Shown piece after piece: positions 30,822 to 39,286 of a DNA stretch of 40,172 bases. The stretch lies in contig CALBZG010000185.1 in the NCBI GenBank assembly GCA_937889655.1, positions 1 through 40,172 on the forward strand, read 5' to 3'. How positions within the stretch are numbered: the first letter of the stretch is position 1; the number at the start of each line of letters is the position of its first letter. Under the pieces are notes generated by a model, which searched no databases, was not told the origin of the DNA, and saw only the letters and a list, made by a program, of their open reading frames with translations. Both the position numbers and the translations under genes were made by a program. Source of the DNA: an uncultured Clostridia bacterium. Its GTDB lineage: Bacteria > Bacillota > Clostridia > Peptostreptococcales > Anaerovoracaceae.

Positions 30822-30878
30822 GTTCTTAAAAAAAGCAGAATCGTGATTTGCCACGGCATCCCATGTCGAAAGTGAAAC

Positions 30879-32591
30879 TCAGCGGATCATGCCGCTACCG
30901 AACATCAGCTCCCGGATAAAATCAAGATCTTCCATTTCTGCAACGCCCTCGATCACGCATTCCGTTGAAAATAGCATGGTATTGGCTTCGTTTATTTCGC
31001 TTTGCTGATCGCCCTGGCTTTGCTGACTGTACTTCGGCCACAATAATCCGCTTGGTCGCTCAAAGCCTACATTGGGGTCTCCGTTCATGATGAAATTCAC
31101 CAGAGCCAGATGCATTTCCCGGGATAGAGTCTCTCCCTCCCGGTCCAGCTTTTTGGCATTTCCGAAAAAAAGCGGCAACTCTGAAGCATGAGTGGCGCCC
31201 AAACCCGTTTTAAGAAGGGTCGGTGTCATATAATCATAATGGTAGAGATAAACATCCTGTCCCATTGCCGAAAGCTTGTCCGCGTATTCCATCATGCCCG
31301 CCCGGAAGCAGGACATCGTCACCAGATCCCGGTCCCTTGCAGCAGCAGAATGATCCTCAGTGGCAGGGAACTTGCCCAATATTTTTTCAGCTTTTTTGGC
31401 GCCGAACATCAGATAAGCGCTGGTCTTGTAATCCGTTTCCGTAATATCCTCGTCGATGAATAGGGAGCCTTCGTCGGTATTATAGCCGGCAAAGAGCTTC
31501 ACCGGCGCGATCCGACCTTCCTTTACTGCTTTTAGCGGATCCTTTGGGATCACGGCTCCGTCGAAAACAGGCCAGAAGCTATAGGTGGCGGGGTCAATGA
31601 AGTTGAGACTGAAGACGGCATTATGAGCTAAAAAGTCCGCATCCGCCTTCCTCAGAATCGAAAGCCCTTCTGAAGAATCTTCAGCACCGAACATCTCCGC
31701 ATAGCGTCTGGACATGTCCAAGGACTTTTCCAGATCCCCGCGATTATACGGCGAAGTCACAGGACTGGACAAAATGCAGCCGCTTTCCAGTACGGCCTGG
31801 GAGAAAAGACCGTCCGCAAGGGGGCTGATCATCAGGGCGGATACGGCGAAGGCACCCGCTGAATTACCCCCGGCTGTAACTCTTTTCGGATCTCCTCCAA
31901 AGGCGGAAATATTATCCCTCACCCATTTCAATGCCTGAATCTGATCCAGCGTCCCGAAATTACCCGTGGTGCCGTACTGCTTCATCGTCTCTTCCAGGGC
32001 CATGAAACCCAGGGCATTCAGTCTATAATTCACGGTAACCAAGATGATGCCCTTTTCGGCAAAATACGTTCCATCATTAACCGGCTTGCTGCCGGCACCT
32101 TTTGAATAGGATCCGCCATGAAAGAATACATAGACCGGCGCGCCGGCTTCCGAATCCGTCAAATTTTTCTCAGCCGCCGGGGCCCATATGTTCAAATACA
32201 GGCAGTCTTCGCTTTCCCCGTTGGATCCTTCTATCGACCCGACCTGAGGGGCGGCCGCTGAATAATCCAAACAATCCAGAACTCCCAGCCAAGGCTCCAC
32301 CGGCTGAGTGGGTGCAAAACGAAGCTCCTCCACCGGAGGCTTCGCATAAGGAATACCCTTAAATACAAAAACATCGCCGTTCACTGCCCCTTTCACAGTT
32401 CCCAGCGGTGTTTCAACTTCTATATATTCCGGGTAGGACGATAGCATCGTATCATTCTGCGCCGAATCTTCTGATTCGGATTTGTCAGATACCCTCCCGG
32501 TGCAGCCTGTAAGCATAATCGACATTGCGAGCAAAATCAAAATCACTATCATTACAACAATTAATGATAAAAAATTCTTCTTTTCGCTCAT
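30879..32591 (-). CDS. Type-B carboxylesterase lipoprotein
   Basis: 570 residues from the chosen ATG. A membrane segment of about 20 residues ends in a lipobox (MLTGC), so it should be anchored outside the cell. GIPYAKPPVEELRF, EDCLYLNIW, VFFHGGSYSKGAG (oxyanion hole), the nucleophile in GGNSAGAF and the catalytic His in GATHASELPLFFG are the complete set for an alpha/beta-hydrolase of the carboxylesterase type. The substrate is unknown. The start could also be six codons earlier (32609), with no clear ribosome site for either. The flavodoxin-like gene ends 68 bases upstream. Confidence 0.9.
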   Translation of the reverse strand: MSEKKNFLSLIVVMIVILILLAMSIMLTGCTGRVSDKSESEDSAQNDTMLSSYPEYIEVETPLGTVKGAVNGDVFVFKGIPYAKPPVEELRFAPTQPVEPWLGVLDCLDYSAAAPQVGSIEGSNGESEDCLYLNIWAPAAEKNLTDSEAGAPVYVFFHGGSYSKGAGSKPVNDGTYFAEKGIILVTVNYRLNALGFMALEETMKQYGTTGNFGTLDQIQALKWVRDNISAFGGDPKRVTAGGNSAGAFAVSALMISPLADGLFSQAVLESGCILSSPVTSPYNRGDLEKSLDMSRRYAEMFGAEDSSEGLSILRKADADFLAHNAVFSLNFIDPATYSFWPVFDGAVIPKDPLKAVKEGRIAPVKLFAGYNTDEGSLFIDEDITETDYKTSAYLMFGAKKAEKILGKFPATEDHSAAARDRDLVTMSCFRAGMMEYADKLSAMGQDVYLYHYDYMTPTLLKTGLGATHASELPLFFGNAKKLDREGETLSREMHLALVNFIMNGDPNVGFERPSGLLWPKYSQQSQGDQQSEINEANTMLFSTECVIEGVAEMEDLDFIRELMFGSGMIR

Positions 32592-32659
32592 TCCATTGCA
32601 ACTATCCATGCCATCACCACGCTCGCCCCTTCAACAGGGTCCATCCTTTGTTCGAACTC

Positions 32660-33211
32660 TTACAATGCCCGGCCCATTTCCTCAGCTTTTCTGAGTCCAT
32701 CTGTGTCGGCGATGTCCCCCGGATCGCATACTTCAGTAACAGTCAGCACTTTATTGAACTTCCATTCCATGAACCGTGCGCTGCAGCCCATGGTGTCGAC
32801 GGCTCCATTGAATTCCCGTGTGATGTCGGTTTCGCCGCATAAAAGCAGCACCATCTCCCGGATCTTCAAAGGCCGTTTACAATCTCCGGACAGATAGGCA
32901 TAGAGTTTGTCCAGGACACACTTCAACTGGGCGGTGATTCCGTAAAAATAGAGCGGCGAGGCGAAGACCAGCACATCTGCAGCTTCCAGAAGGGGTTCCA
33001 ACTTCCTGAATCCGTCATCGTGGGTGCAGGCGTATCCCGTAGACCAGCAGGTGTCGCAGGCATCGCAGCCGGAGATGGTTTCCAGCCCCGCTTCGAATTT
33101 ATTCACACTGTGTCCGGTTTCCAAGGCCCCTTTGATGAAGGCATCCGCCATCATTTCGGTGTTGCCACCCTTCCTTGGACTTCCGGTTATCACTAAAACG
33201 TTTCTATTCAT
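32660..33211 (-). CDS. Flavodoxin-family NAD(P)H-dependent FMN reductase / iron-sulfur flavoprotein-like
   Basis: 183 residues. The FMN phosphate loop is TGSPRKGGNTEMM, and SPLYFYGITAQLKCVLDKLYAY is the isoalloxazine-side helix. The cysteine-rich CDACDTCWSTGYACTHDD near residue 50 resembles the iron-sulfur flavoprotein group, in which a compact Cys motif can bind a 4Fe-4S cluster. The electron partner is unknown. It lies 13 bases after the asparaginase gene, on the same strand. Confidence 0.88.
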   Translation of the reverse strand: MNRNVLVITGSPRKGGNTEMMADAFIKGALETGHSVNKFEAGLETISGCDACDTCWSTGYACTHDDGFRKLEPLLEAADVLVFASPLYFYGITAQLKCVLDKLYAYLSGDCKRPLKIREMVLLLCGETDITREFNGAVDTMGCSARFMEWKFNKVLTVTEVCDPGDIADTDGLRKAEEMGRAL

Positions 33212-33224
33212 ATATTATGCCTCC

Positions 33225-34229
33225 TTATCCCAGCACATCATATTCCACAGGATCATAAAACAACTTCTCGATTTCCTCAAAGGACATTTCTCCTCGGCCT
33301 GTCCCCAGGATCCACATGATCTTGGCCAGAATGGTCTCCAGATTCATATCCCTAGATTCCAGATACGGCATCCTGTCCCGCAAGCTCTTGCCTACCTCGT
33401 AGATCGAAATATGGCTGCCCTCGTGGATCACCTGGGTGGTGATGATCAGGATCTTCTTCCCTCTCGGATAGGCGTTGATGCAAGCCGCCACGGTGTCCAC
33501 CAGTCTGTCAGGCAGACCTCCTACGCCGAAGCTTTCAACGATCACGCAGTCGTAAAGTTTAAATATCTCGGCGATGATATCGTCTGTTGTGCAGGGGGTC
33601 AGCTTCAGTAAAAATACCCGTTCGTTCATCTGTGTATAGAACTCCACCGGTTTATCATAAGCCGGCTGAGGGATGTAGCGGACGATCCTGCCGAATTGTA
33701 TGGTGGCCAGGAACGGGAAATTGATGCTGGAGAACGCCTGATAACTCACGGACATGGTCTTCTTGCCCCGCGTCCCGGTGATGACCTTGCCGTTGAACAC
33801 GATCTGCACTCCCCGAGATTCCTCATCCAACGCATAAAGGATACTGTCAGTGAGGTTCACCTTGGCATCGGTGGAGTCAAAGGTGATGGGCTTCTGAGAG
33901 CCTGTCACAACAATGGGTTTCGTCGAATTCTGTATCATATAGGACAACGCCGCAGCGGTATATGCCAAAGTATCCGTGCCATGGCATATCACAAAGCCGT
34001 CGTATTCATCATAATTGTCCCGAATGGTCTCTACCAGCTTTATCCAGATGCTGCAGGTCATATTGGTGCTGTCGATGCTGGAGATCTCCAGAGTCTCAAG
34101 CTCACAAAGGCTGGACATGTCAGGTAGATAGGAAAGTAGTTCCTCTCCATCCAGGGCCGGAATCAGCCCAAGGGCCGTCTGGGCGGAAGCGATGGTGCCC
34201 CCGGTGGTCATCATCAATATTTTTTTCAT
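33225..34229 (-). CDS. Type I (AnsA-like) L-asparaginase
   Basis: 334 residues. The first catalytic threonine is in MMTTGGTIAS (Thr12) and the second site is HGTDTLAYTAAALS (Thr85, Asp86), followed by VTGSQKPITFDSTDAKVN. It hydrolyses asparagine to aspartate and ammonia. No signal peptide, so it is cytoplasmic. It follows the unknown-protein gene by 4 bases and precedes the flavodoxin-like gene, forming one operon. Confidence 0.93.
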   Translation of the reverse strand: MKKILMMTTGGTIASAQTALGLIPALDGEELLSYLPDMSSLCELETLEISSIDSTNMTCSIWIKLVETIRDNYDEYDGFVICHGTDTLAYTAAALSYMIQNSTKPIVVTGSQKPITFDSTDAKVNLTDSILYALDEESRGVQIVFNGKVITGTRGKKTMSVSYQAFSSINFPFLATIQFGRIVRYIPQPAYDKPVEFYTQMNERVFLLKLTPCTTDDIIAEIFKLYDCVIVESFGVGGLPDRLVDTVAACINAYPRGKKILIITTQVIHEGSHISIYEVGKSLRDRMPYLESRDMNLETILAKIMWILGTGRGEMSFEEIEKLFYDPVEYDVLG

Positions 34230-34233
34230 AGCG

Positions 34234-34773
34234 TCACCCGATGATCCGGTAGCCCAGCTTCAGTTTTCCTGCTATGGCGTTCAGATAAGTCAGGGTAAGC
34301 CAGTATGGAATATCCTTGGATATCATGAAACCGTCGATATTGATGACTACAAGATTGCCTTTGACCATCATTAGTGTCGGATTTTTTTCCGCAATCTTTT
34401 CCAGCGCTTTAGGGATCAGGGTGTTGCCCGGAGAGTTGGCGCCCTTTTCATAGGTAAAGGTCAGTCGATGACCGTTGCCGTCAAACTCCAGGGATTTCAC
34501 TGTGATGACCATGTTGATCTTCACCTTGACCATGATCTTCGTGATCACTTCCAAATAGATCCGGCCGCCGTCGAAATGTACGGTGTAGTCATCCAGCCTG
34601 TCCCCGGCTTTTTCCTTCACGAACTCCCAAAGTCCTTTATTGATCAATTCCTCGGTGATATGGATCTCTCCGCTGCCGATGTTCCGGGGATCCAGCATCT
34701 CAAGAATGGCATAAATCTCATCCTTGTTCACCGCCATCAGTTTCATGATATCTTTGGCTAACCTGCTGTCCAC
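34234..34773 (-). CDS. Protein of unknown function upstream of asparaginase
   Basis: 179 residues, start GTG with a strong AAAGGAGG nine bases upstream. I do not recognise a family. No signal peptide or membrane span. The protein is predicted alpha/beta with a beta-rich core (DDYTVHFDGGRIYLEVITKIMVKVKINMVITV), alternating hydrophobic strands such as VKVKINMVITV, then a helix IPKALEKIAEKN and the strand NLVVINIDGFMI. The pattern of long amphipathic beta-strands resembles lipid-binding tubular folds, but this is speculative. It opens the operon with asparaginase and the flavodoxin-like gene, divergent from the hydrogenase genes. Confidence 0.7.
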   Translation of the reverse strand: MDSRLAKDIMKLMAVNKDEIYAILEMLDPRNIGSGEIHITEELINKGLWEFVKEKAGDRLDDYTVHFDGGRIYLEVITKIMVKVKINMVITVKSLEFDGNGHRLTFTYEKGANSPGNTLIPKALEKIAEKNPTLMMVKGNLVVINIDGFMISKDIPYWLTLTYLNAIAGKLKLGYRIIG

Positions 34774-34875
34774 AAGACGCCACCTCCTTTAATCCTTCTG
34801 TTTGCCGTCATTCTGCTTCTGCCATTGTAACACTTATACACATGGAATGCCATATGGAAACGCCGGCCGGACTGA

Positions 34876-34931
34876 CATCTTCAAAGCCGGGCGTTGTGAC
34901 CATCTTTTGACCCTATCGGTGAGGCCATCTT
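34876..34931 (+). promoter_or_regulatory. Three CATCTT elements at 25-bp spacing upstream of the hydrogenase promoter
   Basis: CATCTT occurs at 34876-34881, 34901-34906 and 34926-34931, exactly 25 bases apart; the last two share CCATCTTT. The -35 element of the hyd promoter starts 30 bases after the last copy. A hairpin (AACGCCGGC with GCCGGGCGTT, 34859-34895) overlaps the first. A regulator binding site is possible but not established. Confidence 0.35.
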
Positions 34932-34955
34932 TGTTTTATGGTAATCTTTACCTGA

Positions 34956-34983
34956 TTGCTTAATTCTATAAAGGTGTTAGAAT
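34956..34983 (+). promoter_or_regulatory. Promoter of the hydC-hydB-hydA operon
   Basis: TTGCTT (34956-34961), 16-base spacer, TAGAAT (34978-34983), 30 bases before the hydC start. A small hairpin GGTAA/TTACC (34940-34952) lies just upstream. I do not find a clear Rex operator (TTGTTAA-N4-TTAACAA). Confidence 0.5.
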
Positions 34984-35013
34984 ATTAAAAAAACACAAAG
35001 GAGGTCATTATCG

Positions 35014-35499
35014 ATGAGCACCGGTCGCAGCAATTCTATCACGGAAGAAAAATATCAGGAACTTGACAATTACATTGGCTCGCTGGATGACACAAGAGGC
35101 GCGTTGATTTCCGTCCTTCACAAGGCGCAGTCAATCTTCGGATATCTGCCCCGTGAGGTCCAGCGCCACATCGGCGAGAAGCTCGACATTCCGAGCGCAA
35201 AAGTCAACGGGGTCGTAACCTTCTACTCATTCTTCACGGAAGTGCCGAAAGGCGAGCATCTGATCCAGATCTGCATGGGTACCGCCTGCTTCGTACGGGG
35301 CGCAGAGGGGATCCTGAGCATGCTTGAGCAGAAGCTTCAAATCAAAGCCGGCCAGACCACAGCGGACGGCAAATTCAGCATCGATGCCCTGCGTTGCATC
35401 GGCGCATGCGGGCTGGCACCGGTCATGATGGTGGACGGCAAGGTCTACGGCAGACTGACCACGGACCAGATCGATAAGATCCTAGCGGAATATAAGTAG
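35014..35499 (+). CDS. HydC/NuoE-like 2Fe-2S thioredoxin-fold subunit
   Basis: 161 residues. Helical N terminus followed by the thioredoxin-like domain with the four cluster ligands Cys87 and Cys92 (CMGTAC) and Cys128 and Cys132 (CIGAC). It carries electrons in the NADH-linked part of a HydABC hydrogenase. AAAGGAGG lies before the ATG. hydB follows after 18 bases; together with hydA it makes one operon. Confidence 0.94.
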   Translation: MSTGRSNSITEEKYQELDNYIGSLDDTRGALISVLHKAQSIFGYLPREVQRHIGEKLDIPSAKVNGVVTFYSFFTEVPKGEHLIQICMGTACFVRGAEGILSMLEQKLQIKAGQTTADGKFSIDALRCIGACGLAPVMMVDGKVYGRLTTDQIDKILAEYK

Positions 35500-35517
35500 A
35501 GGGGAGGTTGAAATACG

Positions 35518-37335
35518 ATGGAAAAAATTAAAAGCTATGAAGAGCTGAAGGCTCTTGGCGAAAAACTTTCGAAAAACGATGGAGTGACCAAAGTATATGT
35601 CGGCCTTTCCACCTGCGGCATCGCCGCCGGCGCCAAAGCGTCCATGGAAGCCATGGCATCGGAAATCGAAGCTCTCGGCATCAAAAACGTCGAGCTTGTA
35701 AGAGTCGGCTGCATAGGAAGCTGCTATGCGGAGCCTACTATCGAAATCGCGGCGCCGGGCAAACAAAACGTGGTGTATGGCTATGTCAACGAAGAAACCG
35801 CCAGGGAAATCGTTAGAACCCACCTGGCTGAAGATAAAGCGGTTGACAATAAAATAATCAGGAAAGCCGGAGTCGCTGACAATCAGATCCGGATCGCCCT
35901 GCGGAACTGCGGCACCATCGACCCGGAATCCCTGGAGGATTATCTGGCAGTGGGCGGTTATCAAGCCCTGGCTCAATGCCTCTTTGAAAAAACGCCGGAG
36001 GAAGTCATCAAGGAAGTGACGGATTCAGGCCTCAGAGGAAGAGGCGGCGGCGGGTTCCCGACGGGCCTCAAATGGCAGGCCACCAGAAAATCCGTATCCG
36101 ATCAGAAGTATATCGTATGCAACGCCGATGAGGGAGACCCGGGAGCCTTCATGGACAGAAGCATCCTGGAGGGAGATCCTCACAGTGTGCTGGAAGCCAT
36201 GGCCATCGCCGGATACGCAATCGGTGCCGACACGGGATACATCTACATCCGTGCGGAATACCCGCTGGCAGTCCATAGGCTGCTGATCGCCATAGACCAG
36301 GCGAAGGCCGCAGGACTCTTAGGCAAAAATATCCTGGGAAGCGATTTCAGCTTCGAGCTGGAGATCCGCTACGGGGCAGGCGCCTTTGTCTGCGGCGAGG
36401 AAACATCCCTGATCCATTCCATCGAAGGACTTAGAGGCGAGCCGACCAACAAGCCTCCGTTCCCGGCAGAAAGCGGTCTTTGGGAGAAACCTACCTCCGT
36501 CAACAACGTGGAGACCTTCGCCAATATCCCGGCCATCATCCTCAAGGGCGCTTCCTGGTTCAATCAGATCGGCACGGAAAAAAGCAAGGGCACGAAGGTG
36601 TTTGCCCTGGCCGGAAAAGTCAAGAATGTCGGCCTGGTGGAAGTTCCTATGGGCACTACCGTACGTGAGATCGTCTTTAATATGGGCGGCGGCATCGTGG
36701 GTGACAAAGAGTATAAAGCGGCCCAGACCGGAGGCCCGTCAGGAGGCTGCATCCCGGCGATCCATCTGGACACACCAATCGATTACGACAATCTGACAGC
36801 CATCGGATCCATGATGGGTTCCGGCGGCATGATCGTTATGGATGAAGACGACTGCATGGTCAACGTAGCGAAATTCTACCTCGAGTTCATCGTAGAAGAA
36901 TCCTGCGGCAAATGCACACCGTGCCGCATCGGAAACAAGCGCCTCCATGAAACCCTGAAGAAGATCACATCGGGCAACGGCACCATGAAGGATCTGGACA
37001 AGCTCAAAGAGCTCAGTGAAGCCATCAAGGACACTGCACTCTGCGGACTTGGCCAGACTTCTCCGAATCCGGTCCTCAGCACTATGAGATATTTCTATGA
37101 CGAATACGTAGAGCATGTCAAGGAAAAGAAATGTCGTGCCGGACGCTGCGTAGCATTGATATCCTACTACGTCAATCCTGTGAAATGCATCGGCTGCACG
37201 GCCTGCGCCAGAGTATGCCCTGTGGATTGCATTGAAGGATCCGTGAAGCAGGTCCACACCATCATCCAGGATAAATGCATCAAATGCGGCTCCTGCATGG
37301 CGGCCTGCAAATTCGATGCGATAGTAAAGAAATAA
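35518..37335 (+). CDS. HydB/NuoF-like flavoprotein subunit
   Basis: 605 residues. Order: a thioredoxin-like domain (residues 1-120) with cysteines in GLSTCGIAAGA and VGCIGSCYAEP; the FMN and NADH region with GRGGGGFPTGLKW, CNADEGDPGAFMDRSILEGDPH and YIYIRAEYP; the 4Fe-4S site ESCGKCTPCRIG near residue 463; and a C-terminal two-cluster ferredoxin, CIGCTACARVCPVDCI and CIKCGSCMAACKFDAI. This is the hallmark HydB architecture of electron-bifurcating or NAD-linked [FeFe]-hydrogenases. GGGAGG precedes the ATG. hydA begins 18 bases after its stop. Confidence 0.95.
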   Translation: MEKIKSYEELKALGEKLSKNDGVTKVYVGLSTCGIAAGAKASMEAMASEIEALGIKNVELVRVGCIGSCYAEPTIEIAAPGKQNVVYGYVNEETAREIVRTHLAEDKAVDNKIIRKAGVADNQIRIALRNCGTIDPESLEDYLAVGGYQALAQCLFEKTPEEVIKEVTDSGLRGRGGGGFPTGLKWQATRKSVSDQKYIVCNADEGDPGAFMDRSILEGDPHSVLEAMAIAGYAIGADTGYIYIRAEYPLAVHRLLIAIDQAKAAGLLGKNILGSDFSFELEIRYGAGAFVCGEETSLIHSIEGLRGEPTNKPPFPAESGLWEKPTSVNNVETFANIPAIILKGASWFNQIGTEKSKGTKVFALAGKVKNVGLVEVPMGTTVREIVFNMGGGIVGDKEYKAAQTGGPSGGCIPAIHLDTPIDYDNLTAIGSMMGSGGMIVMDEDDCMVNVAKFYLEFIVEESCGKCTPCRIGNKRLHETLKKITSGNGTMKDLDKLKELSEAIKDTALCGLGQTSPNPVLSTMRYFYDEYVEHVKEKKCRAGRCVALISYYVNPVKCIGCTACARVCPVDCIEGSVKQVHTIIQDKCIKCGSCMAACKFDAIVKK

Positions 37336-37353
37336 GGGAGGAGGAGCGCTAAC

Positions 37354-39099
37354 ATGAGCGAAGTTAAATTAACCATCAACGGCATCGACATCAACGTGCC
37401 GGAAGAATATACCATACTGGAAGCAGCGAAGCTTTTGAACATCGAGATCCCGACGCTTTGTCATTTGGATCTGCACGATCTCAAAGCCGTCAACAAAGCT
37501 GCATCCTGCCGAGTCTGCGTGGTGGAAGTAGAAGGAAGAAGAAATCTTTCTCCTGCCTGCGTCACCAAAGTGGCAGAAGGCATGAAAGTGCAGACCAACT
37601 CGCCGAGAGCGGTCCGTGGCAGAAGAACCTCCGTAGAGCTTCTTCTCTCCAACCACCCTCAGGAATGCCTGTACTGCGAAAAAAATCTGCATTGCGATCT
37701 GCAGAAGCTTGCGGCAGATCTGGGCATCGTGGGCGGGCTGAAATACGAAGGCGCCATGACCACCTATGAAAAAGACGCCTCCAGCTACTCCATCAAGAGA
37801 AACATGGACAAATGCGTCCTCTGCAGGAGATGCGAAACCATGTGCAATGAAGTCCAGACCTGCGGCGTTCTTTCCGCTGTGGACAGAGGCTTTGAAACCG
37901 TCGTCCAGCCGTCCTTCGGGCTGCCGATGATGGAAACAGCCTGTACTTTCTGCGGCCAGTGCGCGGCAGTATGTCCGACGGGCGCCCTCTCGGAAATCAG
38001 CGCGGTTTCCGATGTGTGGGACGAACTCAACAACCCGGACAAATATGTGATCGTACAGACTGGACCGGCGGTCCGTGCGGCTCTGGGGGAAGAATTCGGC
38101 ATGGAGCCGGGGCACTGTGTCACCGGCAAGATGGCGTGCCTTTTGAGAAAACTGGGCTTCAAGAAAGTCTTCGATACCGATTTCGCAGCGGACCTGACCA
38201 TCATGGAAGAAGCTTCCGAATTCGCGCACAGGCTTCAGCACGGCGGAAAGCTGCCGATCCTGACTAGCTGCTGTCCGGGATGGGTCAAGTTCTTCGAACA
38301 TCATTATCAGGATTTGCTGGATATCCCATCCAGCTGCAAGTCCCCTCACGAGATGTTCGGCGCCATCGCTAAGACCTATTATGCTGAAAAATTCGGCGTA
38401 GATCCCGCAAAGATCGTGGTGGTCTCCGTCATGCCTTGTCTAGCCAAGAAATATGAGGCAGCAAGACCTGAGCTGAACACTGAAGGTATGAAAAGCGTTG
38501 ATTATGTCATCACCACCAGAGAACTGGCTAAAATGGCTAAGGAAGCGGGCATTGATTTCTCCCATCTGAAGGATGAAGAATTTGACAATCCTTTGGGCGA
38601 GTCCACCGGAGCCGCCGTTATCTTCGGCACCACCGGAGGCGTTATCGAGGCTGCATTGAGAACCGCTTACGAGTGGCTGACCAATACAACCCTGGAAAAA
38701 GTCGACTTTGAAGCTCTCAGAGGAATGGAAGGCATCAAGGAAGCTACCGTCAAGGTGAACGACCTGGATGTCAAGATCGCCGTAGCTCACGGTCTTGGCA
38801 ACGCCAGAAAACTGCTGGACAGGATCCGCAGCGGTGAAAGCACCTATCATGCCATCGAGATCATGGCCTGCCCTGGCGGCTGCATCGGAGGAGGCGGCCA
38901 GCCATATCATCATGGGGATATCGAGATCCTTAAGGCTCGTACCAATGCCATCTATGAAGAGGATCGCGGCAAGCCGATCAGAAAGTCTCACGAAAATCCA
39001 TACATCAAACAGCTTTACGAAGAGTTCCTTGGCGAGCCTTACAGCGAAAAGGCCCATCACCTGCTCCATACTCATTATGTGAAGCGCGAAAAGTTGTAA
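37354..39099 (+). CDS. hydA: [FeFe]-hydrogenase catalytic subunit HydA
   Basis: 581 residues. N-terminal 2Fe-2S (Cys36, 52, 55, 69), His-ligated 4Fe-4S (HPQECLYCEKNLHC, His101), two 4Fe-4S (CVLCRRCETMC; CTFCGQCAAVC), then the H-cluster: TSCCPGW (Cys306 proton relay, Cys307 ligand), MPCLAKKYE (Cys362) and ACPGGCIGGGGQP (Cys506, Cys510). The SSCKSPHEMFG segment with Cys is common in the trimeric bifurcating group. It interconverts H2 with protons; with HydB and HydC it links H2 to NADH and probably ferredoxin. The maturation genes hydEFG are not in the window. A strong terminator follows. Confidence 0.97.
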   Translation: MSEVKLTINGIDINVPEEYTILEAAKLLNIEIPTLCHLDLHDLKAVNKAASCRVCVVEVEGRRNLSPACVTKVAEGMKVQTNSPRAVRGRRTSVELLLSNHPQECLYCEKNLHCDLQKLAADLGIVGGLKYEGAMTTYEKDASSYSIKRNMDKCVLCRRCETMCNEVQTCGVLSAVDRGFETVVQPSFGLPMMETACTFCGQCAAVCPTGALSEISAVSDVWDELNNPDKYVIVQTGPAVRAALGEEFGMEPGHCVTGKMACLLRKLGFKKVFDTDFAADLTIMEEASEFAHRLQHGGKLPILTSCCPGWVKFFEHHYQDLLDIPSSCKSPHEMFGAIAKTYYAEKFGVDPAKIVVVSVMPCLAKKYEAARPELNTEGMKSVDYVITTRELAKMAKEAGIDFSHLKDEEFDNPLGESTGAAVIFGTTGGVIEAALRTAYEWLTNTTLEKVDFEALRGMEGIKEATVKVNDLDVKIAVAHGLGNARKLLDRIRSGESTYHAIEIMACPGGCIGGGGQPYHHGDIEILKARTNAIYEEDRGKPIRKSHENPYIKQLYEEFLGEPYSEKAHHLLHTHYVKREKL

Positions 39100-39130
39100 A
39101 TCATATCCGAGCAAAAAATATGTGAAGCGG

Positions 39131-39173
39131 AATCCCGGCAGACTGTGCAATTGTCTGTCCGGGGTTCTTTTTT
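39131..39173 (+). terminator. Intrinsic terminator after hydA
   Basis: AATCCCGGCAGAC (39131-39143) pairs with GTCTGTCCGGGGTT (39153-39166), about 13 pairs with one bulged base and a 9-base loop, followed by CTTTTTT. Confidence 0.9.
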
Positions 39174-39203
39174 ATAGGGGTGATGGCATCATCAGTGTGG
39201 CTG

Positions 39204-39255
39204 TGATATAATGTGTTGCATCCGCCGGAAACACTCACTATCGCGGCAACGGCGG
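39204..39255 (+). promoter_or_regulatory. Extended -10 promoter and leader hairpin of the DMT gene
   Basis: TGATATAAT (TATAAT at 39207-39212). In the leader CCGCCG (39222-39227) pairs with CGGCGG (39250-39255), followed after five bases by ATTTTTAT. The hairpin lies between promoter and start, so it could attenuate. Confidence 0.45.
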
Positions 39256-39286
39256 TCAAGATTTTTATAAAGGACTTTCGGTCGAT

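Noticed and set aside
34936..35013. A Rex (NADH-sensing) operator at the hydrogenase promoter.
   Set aside because: No TTGTTAA-N4-TTAACAA or near match was found; only a short GGTAA/TTACC hairpin is present.
37369..38349. 326-codon minus-strand frame opposite hydA.
   Set aside because: Shadow of the hydrogenase subunit, whose cluster motifs are unambiguous on the plus strand.
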